The position numbers and the translations under genes are program-made. DNA of 11,549 bases from Betaproteobacteria bacterium (GTDB lineage: Bacteria; Pseudomonadota; Gammaproteobacteria; Burkholderiales; Casimicrobiaceae): assembly GCA_003153335.1 (NCBI GenBank), contig PLYG01000375.1, positions 1 through 11,549 of the forward strand. Direction: 5' to 3'. Positions 6,520 to 11,549 of the stretch are shown piece after piece. The notes under the pieces were generated by a model. It was not told where the DNA came from. It was given only the letters and a program-made list of their open reading frames with translations, and searched no databases. Numbering within the stretch: the stretch's first letter is position 1; each line of letters starts with the position of its first letter.

Positions 6520-6625
6520 CCCCGGACAGTTCGACGAGGCCCACGACTTTCACCGTGGACTGGGCAAGCGCGGCACCCGAAACGAGCGCTGCGGAGACTG
6601 CAAGTGCTGCAAACGTCCTGATCAT
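6470..6625 (-). pseudogene. Liv-type periplasmic substrate-binding protein, N-terminal stub fused out of frame to livG
   Basis: ATG 6625 has an excellent ribosome-binding site, GGAGGA (minus strand, 6628-6633). The first 21-22 residues are a signal peptide (MIRTFAALAVSAALVSG, cleavage near ALA|QS), followed by STVKVVGLVELSGAGA, the opening of Peripla_BP_6 (Leu/Ile/Val-binding-protein-like) domains, normally about 380-400 residues. After about residue 36 the frame enters livG DNA out of phase (SAAPFNRCMCSVR) and stops at TGA 6472-6470, inside livG codons. So the 5' end of the binding-protein gene is joined to the middle of livG and everything between is gone. The 51-residue product would be an exported fragment without function. 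Because start and ribosome-binding site are intact, this may still be the translated leader of the livG'-livF message. Confidence 0.85.
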
Positions 6626-6762
6626 GTTTCCTCCATGGGTTCTGGTTGGCACTGCTCTCGTCCCGTTACGAAGCGCGACGAGGCGTATTGCACAAACAAT
6701 CTAGACGGCATCAGCGCCCGAGCTGCCGAAATACGAATCCATATTCTTGCGCAGTGTGAGAT

Positions 6763-6805
6763 TAAGGGGCCGCTATCGGAGTGTCAAGGGCGCATAGCGG
6801 CCTTA
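6763..6805. repeat. Long imperfect inverted repeat
   Basis: GGCCGCTAT (6768-6776) and ATAGCGGCC (6794-6802) form a perfect 9-bp stem around 17 bases; TAAGG / TTA extend it to about 12 bp with a two-base bulge. An alternative pairing of GGGCGCAT (6788-6795) with ATGTGCCC (6805-6812) uses some of the same bases. No T-run follows. It could be an operator for the divergent genes or a leader hairpin. Confidence 0.5.
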
Positions 6806-6815
6806 TGTGCCCCTG

Positions 6816-6832
6816 GCGCACAGTTTGTGCGC
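6816..6832. repeat. Operator-like inverted repeat GCGCAC-N5-GTGCGC
   Basis: Perfect 6-bp arms around AGTTT, giving a 17-bp dyad of the size bound by GntR-, LysR- or IclR-type dimers. It lies about 160 bases upstream of the proposed pcaI -35. The binding protein is unknown. Confidence 0.4.
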
Positions 6833-6886
6833 TTTACCGATTAACTGTACTCTGGGCGCCTGATCGTGCTGGCAGGCATGTTTGCG

Positions 6887-6912
6887 CCTACGGGGCATTA
6901 CGCCCCGGTAGG
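6887..6912. repeat. Ten-bp stem with one-base bulge
   Basis: CCTACGGGGC (6887-6896) pairs with GCCCC-G-GTAGG (6902-6912) around ATTAC, with one bulged G at 6907. No T-run follows, and it ends 60 bases before the proposed pcaI -35. It could be a stabilising hairpin or a binding site. Confidence 0.4.
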
Positions 6913-6972
6913 GGTTTCCGCCGGTGCCGACCTTGAGTATCTCCAGAGGCGATGGCTTCATCTCATTCGTGG

Positions 6973-7001
6973 TTGAACAATCGATCCCCGGCCTTTACAC
7001 T
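6973..7001 (+). promoter_or_regulatory. Sigma70-like promoter for the pcaIJ-comDE-aldehyde dehydrogenase genes
   Basis: -35 TTGAAC (6973-6978, 4 of 6 consensus) and -10 TACACT (6996-7001, 4 of 6) with an ideal 17-base spacer, predicting a start near 7008 and a short 5' leader of about 27 bases. The -10 lies inside the inverted repeat at 6986-7008, which suggests control by a repressor or activator bound across it. Confidence 0.55.
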
Positions 7002-7008
7002 GCCGGGG
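6986..7008. promoter_or_regulatory. Putative operator overlapping the pcaI promoter
   Basis: Perfect 7-bp arms CCCCGGC (6986-6992) and GCCGGGG (7002-7008) separated by CTTTACACT, which contains the proposed -10. Centre-to-centre distance is 16 bases, fitting a dimeric regulator. In RNA it would not be transcribed if the start is near 7008, so DNA binding is the likelier role. Confidence 0.5.
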
Positions 7009-7034
7009 GACTGATATGATGACCCGGGAAGAAC

Positions 7035-7745
7035 ATGATCGACAAGGTTGTTCATTCATTGGCCATGGCGGTCGATGACGTACGCGATGGCGCGACAGTG
7101 ATGATAGGCGGCTTCGGCGGCGCCGGGATGCCCTCGGAACTGATCGATGCGCTGATCGCGCAAGGCGCGCGCGATCTGACCATCGTGAACAACAATGCCG
7201 GCAACGGCGAGGCGGGACTGGCCGCGCTGCTCAAAGCCAGGCGGGTGAAGAAGATCATTTGCTCGTTTCCACGCCAGACCGACTCCCAGGTCTTCGACGG
7301 ACTCTATCGCGCCGGCGAACTCGAACTCGAGCTGGTGCCGCAGGGCAATCTTGCCGCGCGCATCCAGGCGGCCGGCTCGGGACTGGGCGCGGTCTATACG
7401 CCGACCGGTTTCGGCACGTTGCTGGCGGAGGGCAAGGAAACGCGGCGCATCGATGGCCGCGACTATGTGCTCGAATTTCCGATCCACGCCGATTTCGCCC
7501 TGATCAAGGCGCACCGCGCCGACCGCTGGGGCAATCTCGTTTATCGCAAGACGGCGCGCAACTTCGGGCCCATCATGGCGGCGGCTGCGCGCTGCACGGT
7601 GGCGCAGGTCGATGAAGTGGTGCCGCTGGGCGAACTGGATCCGGAGGCGATCGTGACGCCCGGCATCTTCGTCCAGCGCGTGGTCCCGATCGGCGGCCAG
7701 CGATCGCCGCGCAACGGCGCGGCCACCCAGGGGCACGCGCGATGA
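7035..7745 (+). CDS. pcaI: 3-oxoadipate-type CoA-transferase, subunit A
   Basis: 236 residues, normal for subunit A of family I CoA-transferases. With PcaJ it moves CoA from succinyl-CoA to 3-oxoadipate (last steps of the beta-ketoadipate pathway) or to a similar acid. Seen: GGFGGAGMPSELID (25-38, family signature), NNAGNGEAGLAALL (53-66), CSFPRQTDS (76-84), VPQGNLAARI (101-110), GFGTLLAEGKETR (125-137) and GNLVYRKTARNFGPIMA (166-182). These follow PcaI rather than acetoacetate transferases (ScoA) as I remember them. A Gly/Arg/Asn-rich tail follows residue 218. The start ATG has GGGAAG at 7026-7031, a close-set, moderate ribosome-binding site. The stop overlaps pcaJ in ATGA. No other pca gene is in the window, so the true acid substrate may differ. 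Likely first gene of a five-gene rightward operon. Confidence 0.88.
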   Translation: MIDKVVHSLAMAVDDVRDGATVMIGGFGGAGMPSELIDALIAQGARDLTIVNNNAGNGEAGLAALLKARRVKKIICSFPRQTDSQVFDGLYRAGELELELVPQGNLAARIQAAGSGLGAVYTPTGFGTLLAEGKETRRIDGRDYVLEFPIHADFALIKAHRADRWGNLVYRKTARNFGPIMAAAARCTVAQVDEVVPLGELDPEAIVTPGIFVQRVVPIGGQRSPRNGAATQGHAR

Positions 7746-8386
7746 AACGGCGGACGCGGGAACAGCTCGCCGCGCGGGTTGCGGCGGACATCAACGAAGG
7801 CAACTATGTAAATCTGGGCATCGGACTGCCGACGCTCGTCGCCAATTACCTGCCAAAGGATCGGGAGATATTCCTGCACAGCGAAAACGGCTTGCTCGGG
7901 ATGGGGCCGGCGCCGGCTCCGGGCGACGAAGACCCGGACCTGATCAATGCCAGCAAGCAACCGGTCACGTTACTCACCGGCGGCTGCTACTTCCATCACG
8001 GCGATTCATTCACCATGATGCGCGGGGGGCATCTCGACATCTGCGTGCTGGGGGCCTTTCAGGTCTCGGTGACCGGCGATCTGGCCAACTGGCACACAGG
8101 TGGCGCCGATGCGATCCCCGCGGTAGGCGGCGCGATGGACCTGGCCGTCGGCGCCAAGCGCGTCTTCGTGATGATGGAACACCAGACCAAGACCGGCGAG
8201 AGCAAGATCGTGGAGCGCTGCACGTACCCGCTGACGGGGATAGGTTGCGTTGCGCGTGTCTACACCGATCTCGCGGTGATCGATGTCGGCCGTGACGGCA
8301 TGGTGGTCCGTGAAATGGTCGAGGGCCTGACCTTCGAAGAACTGCAGCGCCTGACTGCCGCGCCGCTGACGCATTGTGTTAATTAA
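7742..8386 (+). CDS. pcaJ: 3-oxoadipate-type CoA-transferase, subunit B
   Basis: 214 residues, full length. This subunit carries the catalytic glutamate that forms the glutamyl-CoA thioester: Glu48 in LHSENGLLGMGP (45-56). Other family blocks: NLGIGLPTLVANYLP (24-38), PVTLLTGGCYFHHGDSFTMMRGGHLD, LGAFQVSVTGDLANWHTGG, IPAVGGAMDLAVGAKRVFVMMEH, and CTYPLTGIGCVARVYTDLAVIDV. The blocks match PcaJ closely, including the short PAPAPGDED insert. Start is fixed by the ATGA overlap with pcaI, so the two subunits are translationally coupled in equal amounts. The stop at 8384-8386 is followed by a 113-base gap before the decarboxylase genes. Confidence 0.88.
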   Translation: MKRRTREQLAARVAADINEGNYVNLGIGLPTLVANYLPKDREIFLHSENGLLGMGPAPAPGDEDPDLINASKQPVTLLTGGCYFHHGDSFTMMRGGHLDICVLGAFQVSVTGDLANWHTGGADAIPAVGGAMDLAVGAKRVFVMMEHQTKTGESKIVERCTYPLTGIGCVARVYTDLAVIDVGRDGMVVREMVEGLTFEELQRLTAAPLTHCVN

Positions 8387-8411
8387 ATCCCGGTTTTAAG
8401 ATTCCGGTGTT

Positions 8412-8429
8412 CGTGTTGATGGCAACACG
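8412..8429 (+). repeat. Perfect 7-bp stem-loop in the pcaJ-decarboxylase gap
   Basis: CGTGTTG (8412-8418) and CAACACG (8423-8429) around ATGG, 26 bases after the pcaJ stop. There is no T-run, so it is not an ordinary terminator. It could be an mRNA processing or stabilising element that sets a different level for the downstream genes, or a repressor site for an internal promoter. Confidence 0.45.
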
Positions 8430-8486
8430 TCGCCCAGCGCATGGAAGGCGCCGCCTCACGGTGCAGTGCAGTGCCGAATTACAAAA

Positions 8487-8492
8487 AAGGAG
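8487..8492 (+). promoter_or_regulatory. Ribosome-binding site of the decarboxylase alpha subunit
   Basis: AAGGAG with 7 bases to ATG 8500. It decides this start over the upstream in-frame ATG at 8407, which would add 31 Arg-rich residues with no homology. Confidence 0.85.
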
Positions 8493-8499
8493 AAGTGAA

Positions 8500-9039
8500 A
8501 TGTCGGTCGCCAATGCCGCCCGTACACCACCTGAAGCATGGGATGCAATCGTTGTACAGGTATTGAAGGAAAATCAGGTAAAGCTTATTACCTATGTGCC
8601 GGATAAGGTCCTTGCTCCGCTGATCAAGCGGCTGCACGCAGACGACTATTTCACTGTCATTTGTCCGGCTCGGGAAGAAGAGGCGGTAGGTATCGTCACC
8701 GGCGCCTACATGGCCGGACTGCGTGGCATCGTGCTGATGCAGACGAGCGGATTTGCGACGCTTCCAAATGTCCTCGCGTCTCTCGCGGTTCCCTGTCAGA
8801 TCCCTCTGCTGATGATGATTTCGGAGCGTGGCGCGCTGGGCGACTTCCAGCTGGGGCAGGCGATCGTTTGCCGGACGATGCGGCCTGTTCTCGCTACGCT
8901 CGGCATTGAACACTATGCGATAACGCGTACGGAGGATGTCGAGTTTATCGTTGACCGGATGATCAAACAGGCATTTGCAACCCAGGCGCCCGCGGCGATT
9001 ATCCTGTCCCCGCTATTGACGAACACCAAAAAGAAGTGA
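8500..9039 (+). CDS. ThDP-dependent 2-oxoacid decarboxylase, PYR-domain subunit (ComD-like)
   Basis: 179 residues. It corresponds to the pyrimidine-binding half of ThDP enzymes, as in ComD, the alpha subunit of sulfopyruvate decarboxylase; phosphonopyruvate decarboxylase is related. Motifs: LITYVPDKVLAPLIKRL (29-45), CPAREEEAVGIVTGAYMAG (55-73) holding the cofactor-activating glutamate (E59-E61 cluster), IVLMQTSGFATLPNVLASL (77-95), and PLLMMISERGALGD (102-115). ComD normally has QNSGLGNSINAL where this has QTSGFATLPNVL, so substrate recognition may differ. It pairs with the PP-domain subunit that starts 8 bases after its stop. The DNA is visibly richer in A/T than pcaIJ, hinting at a different origin. 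Predicted reaction: decarboxylation of a 3-substituted pyruvate to an aldehyde in the cytoplasm. Family confident, substrate open. Confidence 0.82.
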   Translation: MSVANAARTPPEAWDAIVVQVLKENQVKLITYVPDKVLAPLIKRLHADDYFTVICPAREEEAVGIVTGAYMAGLRGIVLMQTSGFATLPNVLASLAVPCQIPLLMMISERGALGDFQLGQAIVCRTMRPVLATLGIEHYAITRTEDVEFIVDRMIKQAFATQAPAAIILSPLLTNTKKK

Positions 9040-9047
9040 GAACTGTC

Positions 9048-9662
9048 ATGTCTGCAAATGAAATGAAATCGGCCAGCAGGGATACGGCAAAGGTCATGAA
9101 CCGCTCGGATCTGACTCGCCGTCTCGTGGCGAAGCTCAACCAGGAAGAGGCTGTCATCGGCGGCATCGGCAATACCCATTTTGACCTGTGGGCCAGCGGC
9201 CAGCGTCCCCAGAATTTCTATATGCTCGGAAGCATGGGGCTTGCGGCGCCGATCGCCTTTGGCGTTGCGATGGCGCAGCCTGAGCGCCAGGTATTTGCGT
9301 TGGAAGGCGACGGCTCGCTGCTGATGCAGCTCGGCGCATTGGGCACCATCGCGGCCGCCAACCAGAAAAATCTGGCGATCATCGTTTTCGATAACGGCGT
9401 CTATCAGATCACCGGATCGCAGCCTACGCTCACATCGTATGGCACGGACCTGGTGGCGGTGGCGAAGGGCACGGGCCTCGCGCAAAGCACCTGGGCCGCC
9501 GACGAGGCGCACTTCGAGCAACTCGTTGACCGCGCGCTGAAGGAAGACGGTCCATGGTTTATCGCGACGCGTACTGACGACAAGCCGCCGGCCGGCGTTA
9601 CCGAACGCGATGCGGCAAAAATACGTGGCCGCTTCATGCAAGGCCTTGGCGTAACAAAGTAA
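9048..9662 (+). CDS. ThDP-dependent 2-oxoacid decarboxylase, PP-domain subunit (ComE-like)
   Basis: 204 residues from ATG 9048. It is the diphosphate-binding half of a ThDP enzyme, like ComE, the beta subunit of sulfopyruvate decarboxylase. Motifs: GGIGNTHFDLW (38-48), GSMGLAAPIAFGVAMAQPER (61-80), and the metal/ThDP motif GDGSLLMQLGALGTI (87-101) ending at FDNGVYQIT (114-122) with Asn116. A GTG at 9036 would also be in frame but overlaps the ComD stop, and ATG 9096 (MNRSDLTRRL) sits nearer the usual family start with AAAGG before it; 9048 is a compromise and the first 16 residues are uncertain. Neither half is active alone in this family, so both genes are needed for one enzyme. Followed by the aldehyde dehydrogenase, which would consume the aldehyde product. 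Confidence 0.82.
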   Translation: MSANEMKSASRDTAKVMNRSDLTRRLVAKLNQEEAVIGGIGNTHFDLWASGQRPQNFYMLGSMGLAAPIAFGVAMAQPERQVFALEGDGSLLMQLGALGTIAAANQKNLAIIVFDNGVYQITGSQPTLTSYGTDLVAVAKGTGLAQSTWAADEAHFEQLVDRALKEDGPWFIATRTDDKPPAGVTERDAAKIRGRFMQGLGVTK

Positions 9663-9696
9663 CCTCGCACAACGCGAATATTGGAGTATGAATTCT

Positions 9697-11109
9697 ATGT
9701 CTAAGCTTTTGATCGGCGGCGAATGGATGGACGGCGAATCGACGCAGAGTCTAACGGACAAATTTACTGGTGCGGTCTACGGTGAAATGGCGGTGGCATC
9801 CGCGGCGCAAGTCGAGGCTGCCGTAACCGGAGCAGTCGCCGGACAGGGCACTTCCAAGCTCGCGCCGTACGACAGGTTCAAGATTCTCTCCACCGCTGCG
9901 CGAATTCTCGAAAGCCGCAGCAACCGGCTGGTTGATCTGATGCGCGTCGAAGCGGGCTTCACGCGCGCCGACGGCGAGAATGAAGTTCGACGGTGTGTGC
10001 AGACTCTGGAGCTGTCGGCGGAAGAGGCAAAGCGCCTGGTCGGCGAGATGGTGCCGATGGAGGCCGCGCAGGGGGTAAAAAACCGGGTCGGCTTTACGAT
10101 TCGGGGACCCCGCGGTGTGGTTTGCGCAATCACGCCATTCAATTCACCGCTTAACACGGTGGCGCACAAGGTCGGCCCTGCGCTTGCCGGCGGCAATTCG
10201 GTTGTCATCAAGCCTTCGGAGTTCACGCCGTTGACTGCGGTCGAGCTTTGCAAGGTGTTGATTGAGGCCGGCCTCCCCGCTAACTTGGTGGCGCTGGTTC
10301 ATGGCGACGGCAGCATCATCGGCCCGCAGCTTCTGGCTGACCAGCGTATCGCCTTCTATGCATTTACCGGAAGCACCCGGGTCGGCCGCGAGATTCAGCG
10401 CGCCGCGGGTCTGCGTGGAACGCAACTCGAGCTCGGCAGCATCGCGAGCACCATTGTGTGCCATGACGCCGATATCGACCTTGCGATTCCGAAAATTGTC
10501 AATGCGGGATTCCGCAAGGCAGGGCAGGTTTGTACTTCGGTGCAGCGCCTGTACGTGGACCGGAAAATCGCGGACGAGTTTATTCCGAAATTTGTTGCCG
10601 CCGCACGCGCGATGAAATTCGGAGACCCGGGCGACCCGTCGACCGTGATCGGCCCGATGATCACCGTTCAGCATGCGCAACGTGCGTCGTCGTGGATTGC
10701 CGAAGCGGTTAGCGGCGGCGCCGAAATTCTGACCGGCGGCTACTGCGAGCGGGGACTTCTGGAGCCTACCGTTCTGTATCGCGTGACGGACAAGATGAAA
10801 GTCGTCTGCGAAGAAATCTTCGCGCCCGTGGTGTCGATTGCCGTATTCGATCAGCTCGACGAGGCCATTGCCCGTGCCAATGCACAGCCGTTTGGCTTGT
10901 CCGTCGGCGTATTTACCTCCAATTTACATGACGCATTTTCAGCGGCGCGCGCACTGCGTTTCGGCGGCATTCACATCAATGAGGCATCGAGTGCCCGCGT
11001 TGATGTGATGCCGTTCGGCGGCGTCAAGGATAGCGGCTTCGGCCGGGAAGGCCCCGCCTATGCGATCCGGGAAATGACGGAGGAGCGCCTGGTAACTATC
11101 GCCTATTGA
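9697..11109 (+). CDS. NAD(P)-dependent aldehyde dehydrogenase
   Basis: 470 residues, standard ALDH length. It oxidises an aldehyde to a carboxylic acid. Seen: PFNSPLN with the oxyanion-hole Asn149; KPSEFTP with Lys172 for the cofactor; FTGSTRVG (223-230); general base Glu245 in LELGSIAST; nucleophile Cys279 in GQVCTSVQRLYV; EEIFAPV (372-378); and PFGGVKDSGFGREGP near the C-terminus. LELGS replaces the common LELGG, a variant I associate with lactaldehyde- or phosphonoacetaldehyde-type subfamilies and Gram-positive relatives. I prefer ATG 9697 over ATG 9688: GGAG at 9683-9686 lies 10 bases from the former and only 1 from the latter. It follows the ComE-like gene by 34 bases, so the likely substrate is the decarboxylase product. 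The 3' end overlaps the convergent threonine-aldolase gene by 7 bases. Confidence 0.9.
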   Translation: MSKLLIGGEWMDGESTQSLTDKFTGAVYGEMAVASAAQVEAAVTGAVAGQGTSKLAPYDRFKILSTAARILESRSNRLVDLMRVEAGFTRADGENEVRRCVQTLELSAEEAKRLVGEMVPMEAAQGVKNRVGFTIRGPRGVVCAITPFNSPLNTVAHKVGPALAGGNSVVIKPSEFTPLTAVELCKVLIEAGLPANLVALVHGDGSIIGPQLLADQRIAFYAFTGSTRVGREIQRAAGLRGTQLELGSIASTIVCHDADIDLAIPKIVNAGFRKAGQVCTSVQRLYVDRKIADEFIPKFVAAARAMKFGDPGDPSTVIGPMITVQHAQRASSWIAEAVSGGAEILTGGYCERGLLEPTVLYRVTDKMKVVCEEIFAPVVSIAVFDQLDEAIARANAQPFGLSVGVFTSNLHDAFSAARALRFGGIHINEASSARVDVMPFGGVKDSGFGREGPAYAIREMTEERLVTIAY

Positions 11110-11549
11110 GCGGCCCTCTTGTTTTTGTCGGCGCTCATCTGCGGCGCCCTGGCGCTTTCGAATTGCTTCCACGTTTCGGCAATGACGCCGAGCGCGCGAT
11201 CGACTTCGGCGTCGCCGATGTGCCGATGCGTGACGAAGCGCAGTTCCTCCGCTGTGCGAGCCGGGCTCACCAGCACGCCGCGCTGCTTGAGAGCCGCCGA
11301 CCATTCCGCTGCCTTGCCGCCCCGCGCCCGCACCGAGGCGCGCACGAGGTTGGTGTCCACGAGCGCCGGGTCGACGATGCTGGCGTCTATCTTGTGCAGC
11401 CCCTGCGCCAGCCGCCTCGCCGTGCGGTGATCCTCGGCCAGGCGTTCGACCATGCATTCGAGTGCGACGATACCGGCCGCGGCGATCGGCCCGGCCTGGC
11501 GCATGTTGCCGCCGACCATGCGGCGAAAGCCCCGCGCGCGTTCGATGAA
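11103..11549 (-). CDS. Low-specificity threonine aldolase-like PLP enzyme (C-terminal part)
   Basis: Partial gene; the 148 C-terminal codons are in the window and the start lies beyond base 11549. The visible part opens with RGFRRMVGGNMRQAGPIAAAGIVALE, a hallmark of the aldolase/beta-eliminating lyase family: after the PLP-lysine region, [KR]-x-x-GG-x-MRQ-(A/S)-G. Then come the small C-terminal domain with MVERLAEDHRTARRLAQGL, TNLVRASV, LKQRGVLVSP and LRFVTHRHIGDAEVDRAL, where the last Arg-x-x-(T/C)-H stretch is typical. The PLP-binding lysine and N-terminal half are outside the window. The enzyme cleaves L-threonine/allo-threonine to glycine and acetaldehyde. The C-terminus is Lys/Arg-rich. 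It is convergent with the aldehyde dehydrogenase; no link in pathway is evident. Confidence 0.85.
   Translation of the reverse strand, partial: FIERARGFRRMVGGNMRQAGPIAAAGIVALECMVERLAEDHRTARRLAQGLHKIDASIVDPALVDTNLVRASVRARGGKAAEWSAALKQRGVLVSPARTAEELRFVTHRHIGDAEVDRALGVIAETWKQFESARAPQMSADKNKRAAQ

Larger units (their letters stand above)
6626..7034. other. Divergent intergenic region, palindrome-rich
   Basis: 409 bases between the start of the liv stub (leftward) and pcaI (rightward). No gene is supported: the only longer frame (rightward, to about 6844) is an extension of livG antisense with no ribosome-binding site. The region holds four inverted repeats, listed separately, and one good rightward promoter. 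A leftward promoter for the liv genes must exist but no convincing hexamer pair was found. No regulator gene lies in the window. Confidence 0.6.

Noticed and set aside
6470..6652. Treating the 51-60 residue leftward frame as a genuine small secreted protein
   Set aside because: Its tail is livG DNA read out of frame and the head is the truncated start of a binding protein; deletion fusion explains it fully.
6653..6844. Possible small gene in the divergent region (rightward frame ending near 6844)
   Set aside because: It begins antisense within the livG remnant, has no ribosome-binding site and no recognisable protein features.
8407..8499. N-terminal extension of the ComD-like subunit from the ATG at 8407
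   Set aside because: The extension is Arg-rich and without homology, covers the 8412-8429 stem-loop, and a good AAGGAG stands before ATG 8500.

Overview
The window looks like a piece of a high-GC betaproteobacterial chromosome, most likely Burkholderiales. This is inferred from the strong G/C bias at third codon positions, the style of the gene families (a two-TM-free GlcG/HbpS protein with a signal peptide, Liv-type ABC transporter genes, a PcaIJ-type CoA-transferase, a ketopantoate-reductase paralogue next to a class II aldolase) and close remembered resemblance to proteins of that order. No rRNA, tRNA, CRISPR array, phage gene or transposase was seen.

Layout. 1-269 (-): start of an outer-membrane efflux lipoprotein (NodT/OprM type). 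270-755: gene-free, with a nested inverted repeat. 756-1289 (+): exported GlcG/HbpS-type protein, followed by a 12-bp palindrome and a 14-bp perfect hairpin. 1511-1807 (+): remnant of a class II aldolase with its metal-binding core deleted, still ATGA-overlapped with an intact ketopantoate-reductase-like gene (1804-2808). 2847-3896 (-): LDH2-family 2-hydroxyacid dehydrogenase; a REP-like hairpin; 4018-5190 (-): acyl-CoA dehydrogenase; 5257-6000 (-): LivF; then a truncated LivG (5997 to about 6519) joined directly to the first ~36 codons of a Liv-type substrate-binding protein (start 6625). The rest of that protein, any livH and livM, and the Walker A part of livG are missing at one junction. 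6626-7034: palindrome-rich divergent intergenic region with a good sigma70-like promoter inside a 7-bp inverted repeat. 7035-8386 (+): pcaI and pcaJ (3-oxoadipate-type CoA-transferase). 8500-9662 (+): two half-proteins of a ThDP-dependent 2-oxoacid decarboxylase (ComD-like and ComE-like). 9697-11109 (+): NAD(P)-aldehyde dehydrogenase. 11103-11549 (-): C-terminal part of a threonine-aldolase-like PLP enzyme.

How the genes may work together (inference). Around the divergent promoter the enzymes form a chemically continuous series: 2-hydroxyacid dehydrogenase, 2-oxoacid decarboxylase, aldehyde dehydrogenase, CoA-transferase, acyl-CoA dehydrogenase. That would oxidise a 2-hydroxyacid to an enoyl-CoA with loss of one carbon. 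The substrate cannot be read from sequence. The ComDE/aldehyde dehydrogenase trio alone also fits a sulfopyruvate- or phosphonopyruvate-like substrate.

Two separate internal deletions in about 5 kb (class II aldolase; liv operon) point to gene decay in this lineage, or to assembly collapse that should be excluded.
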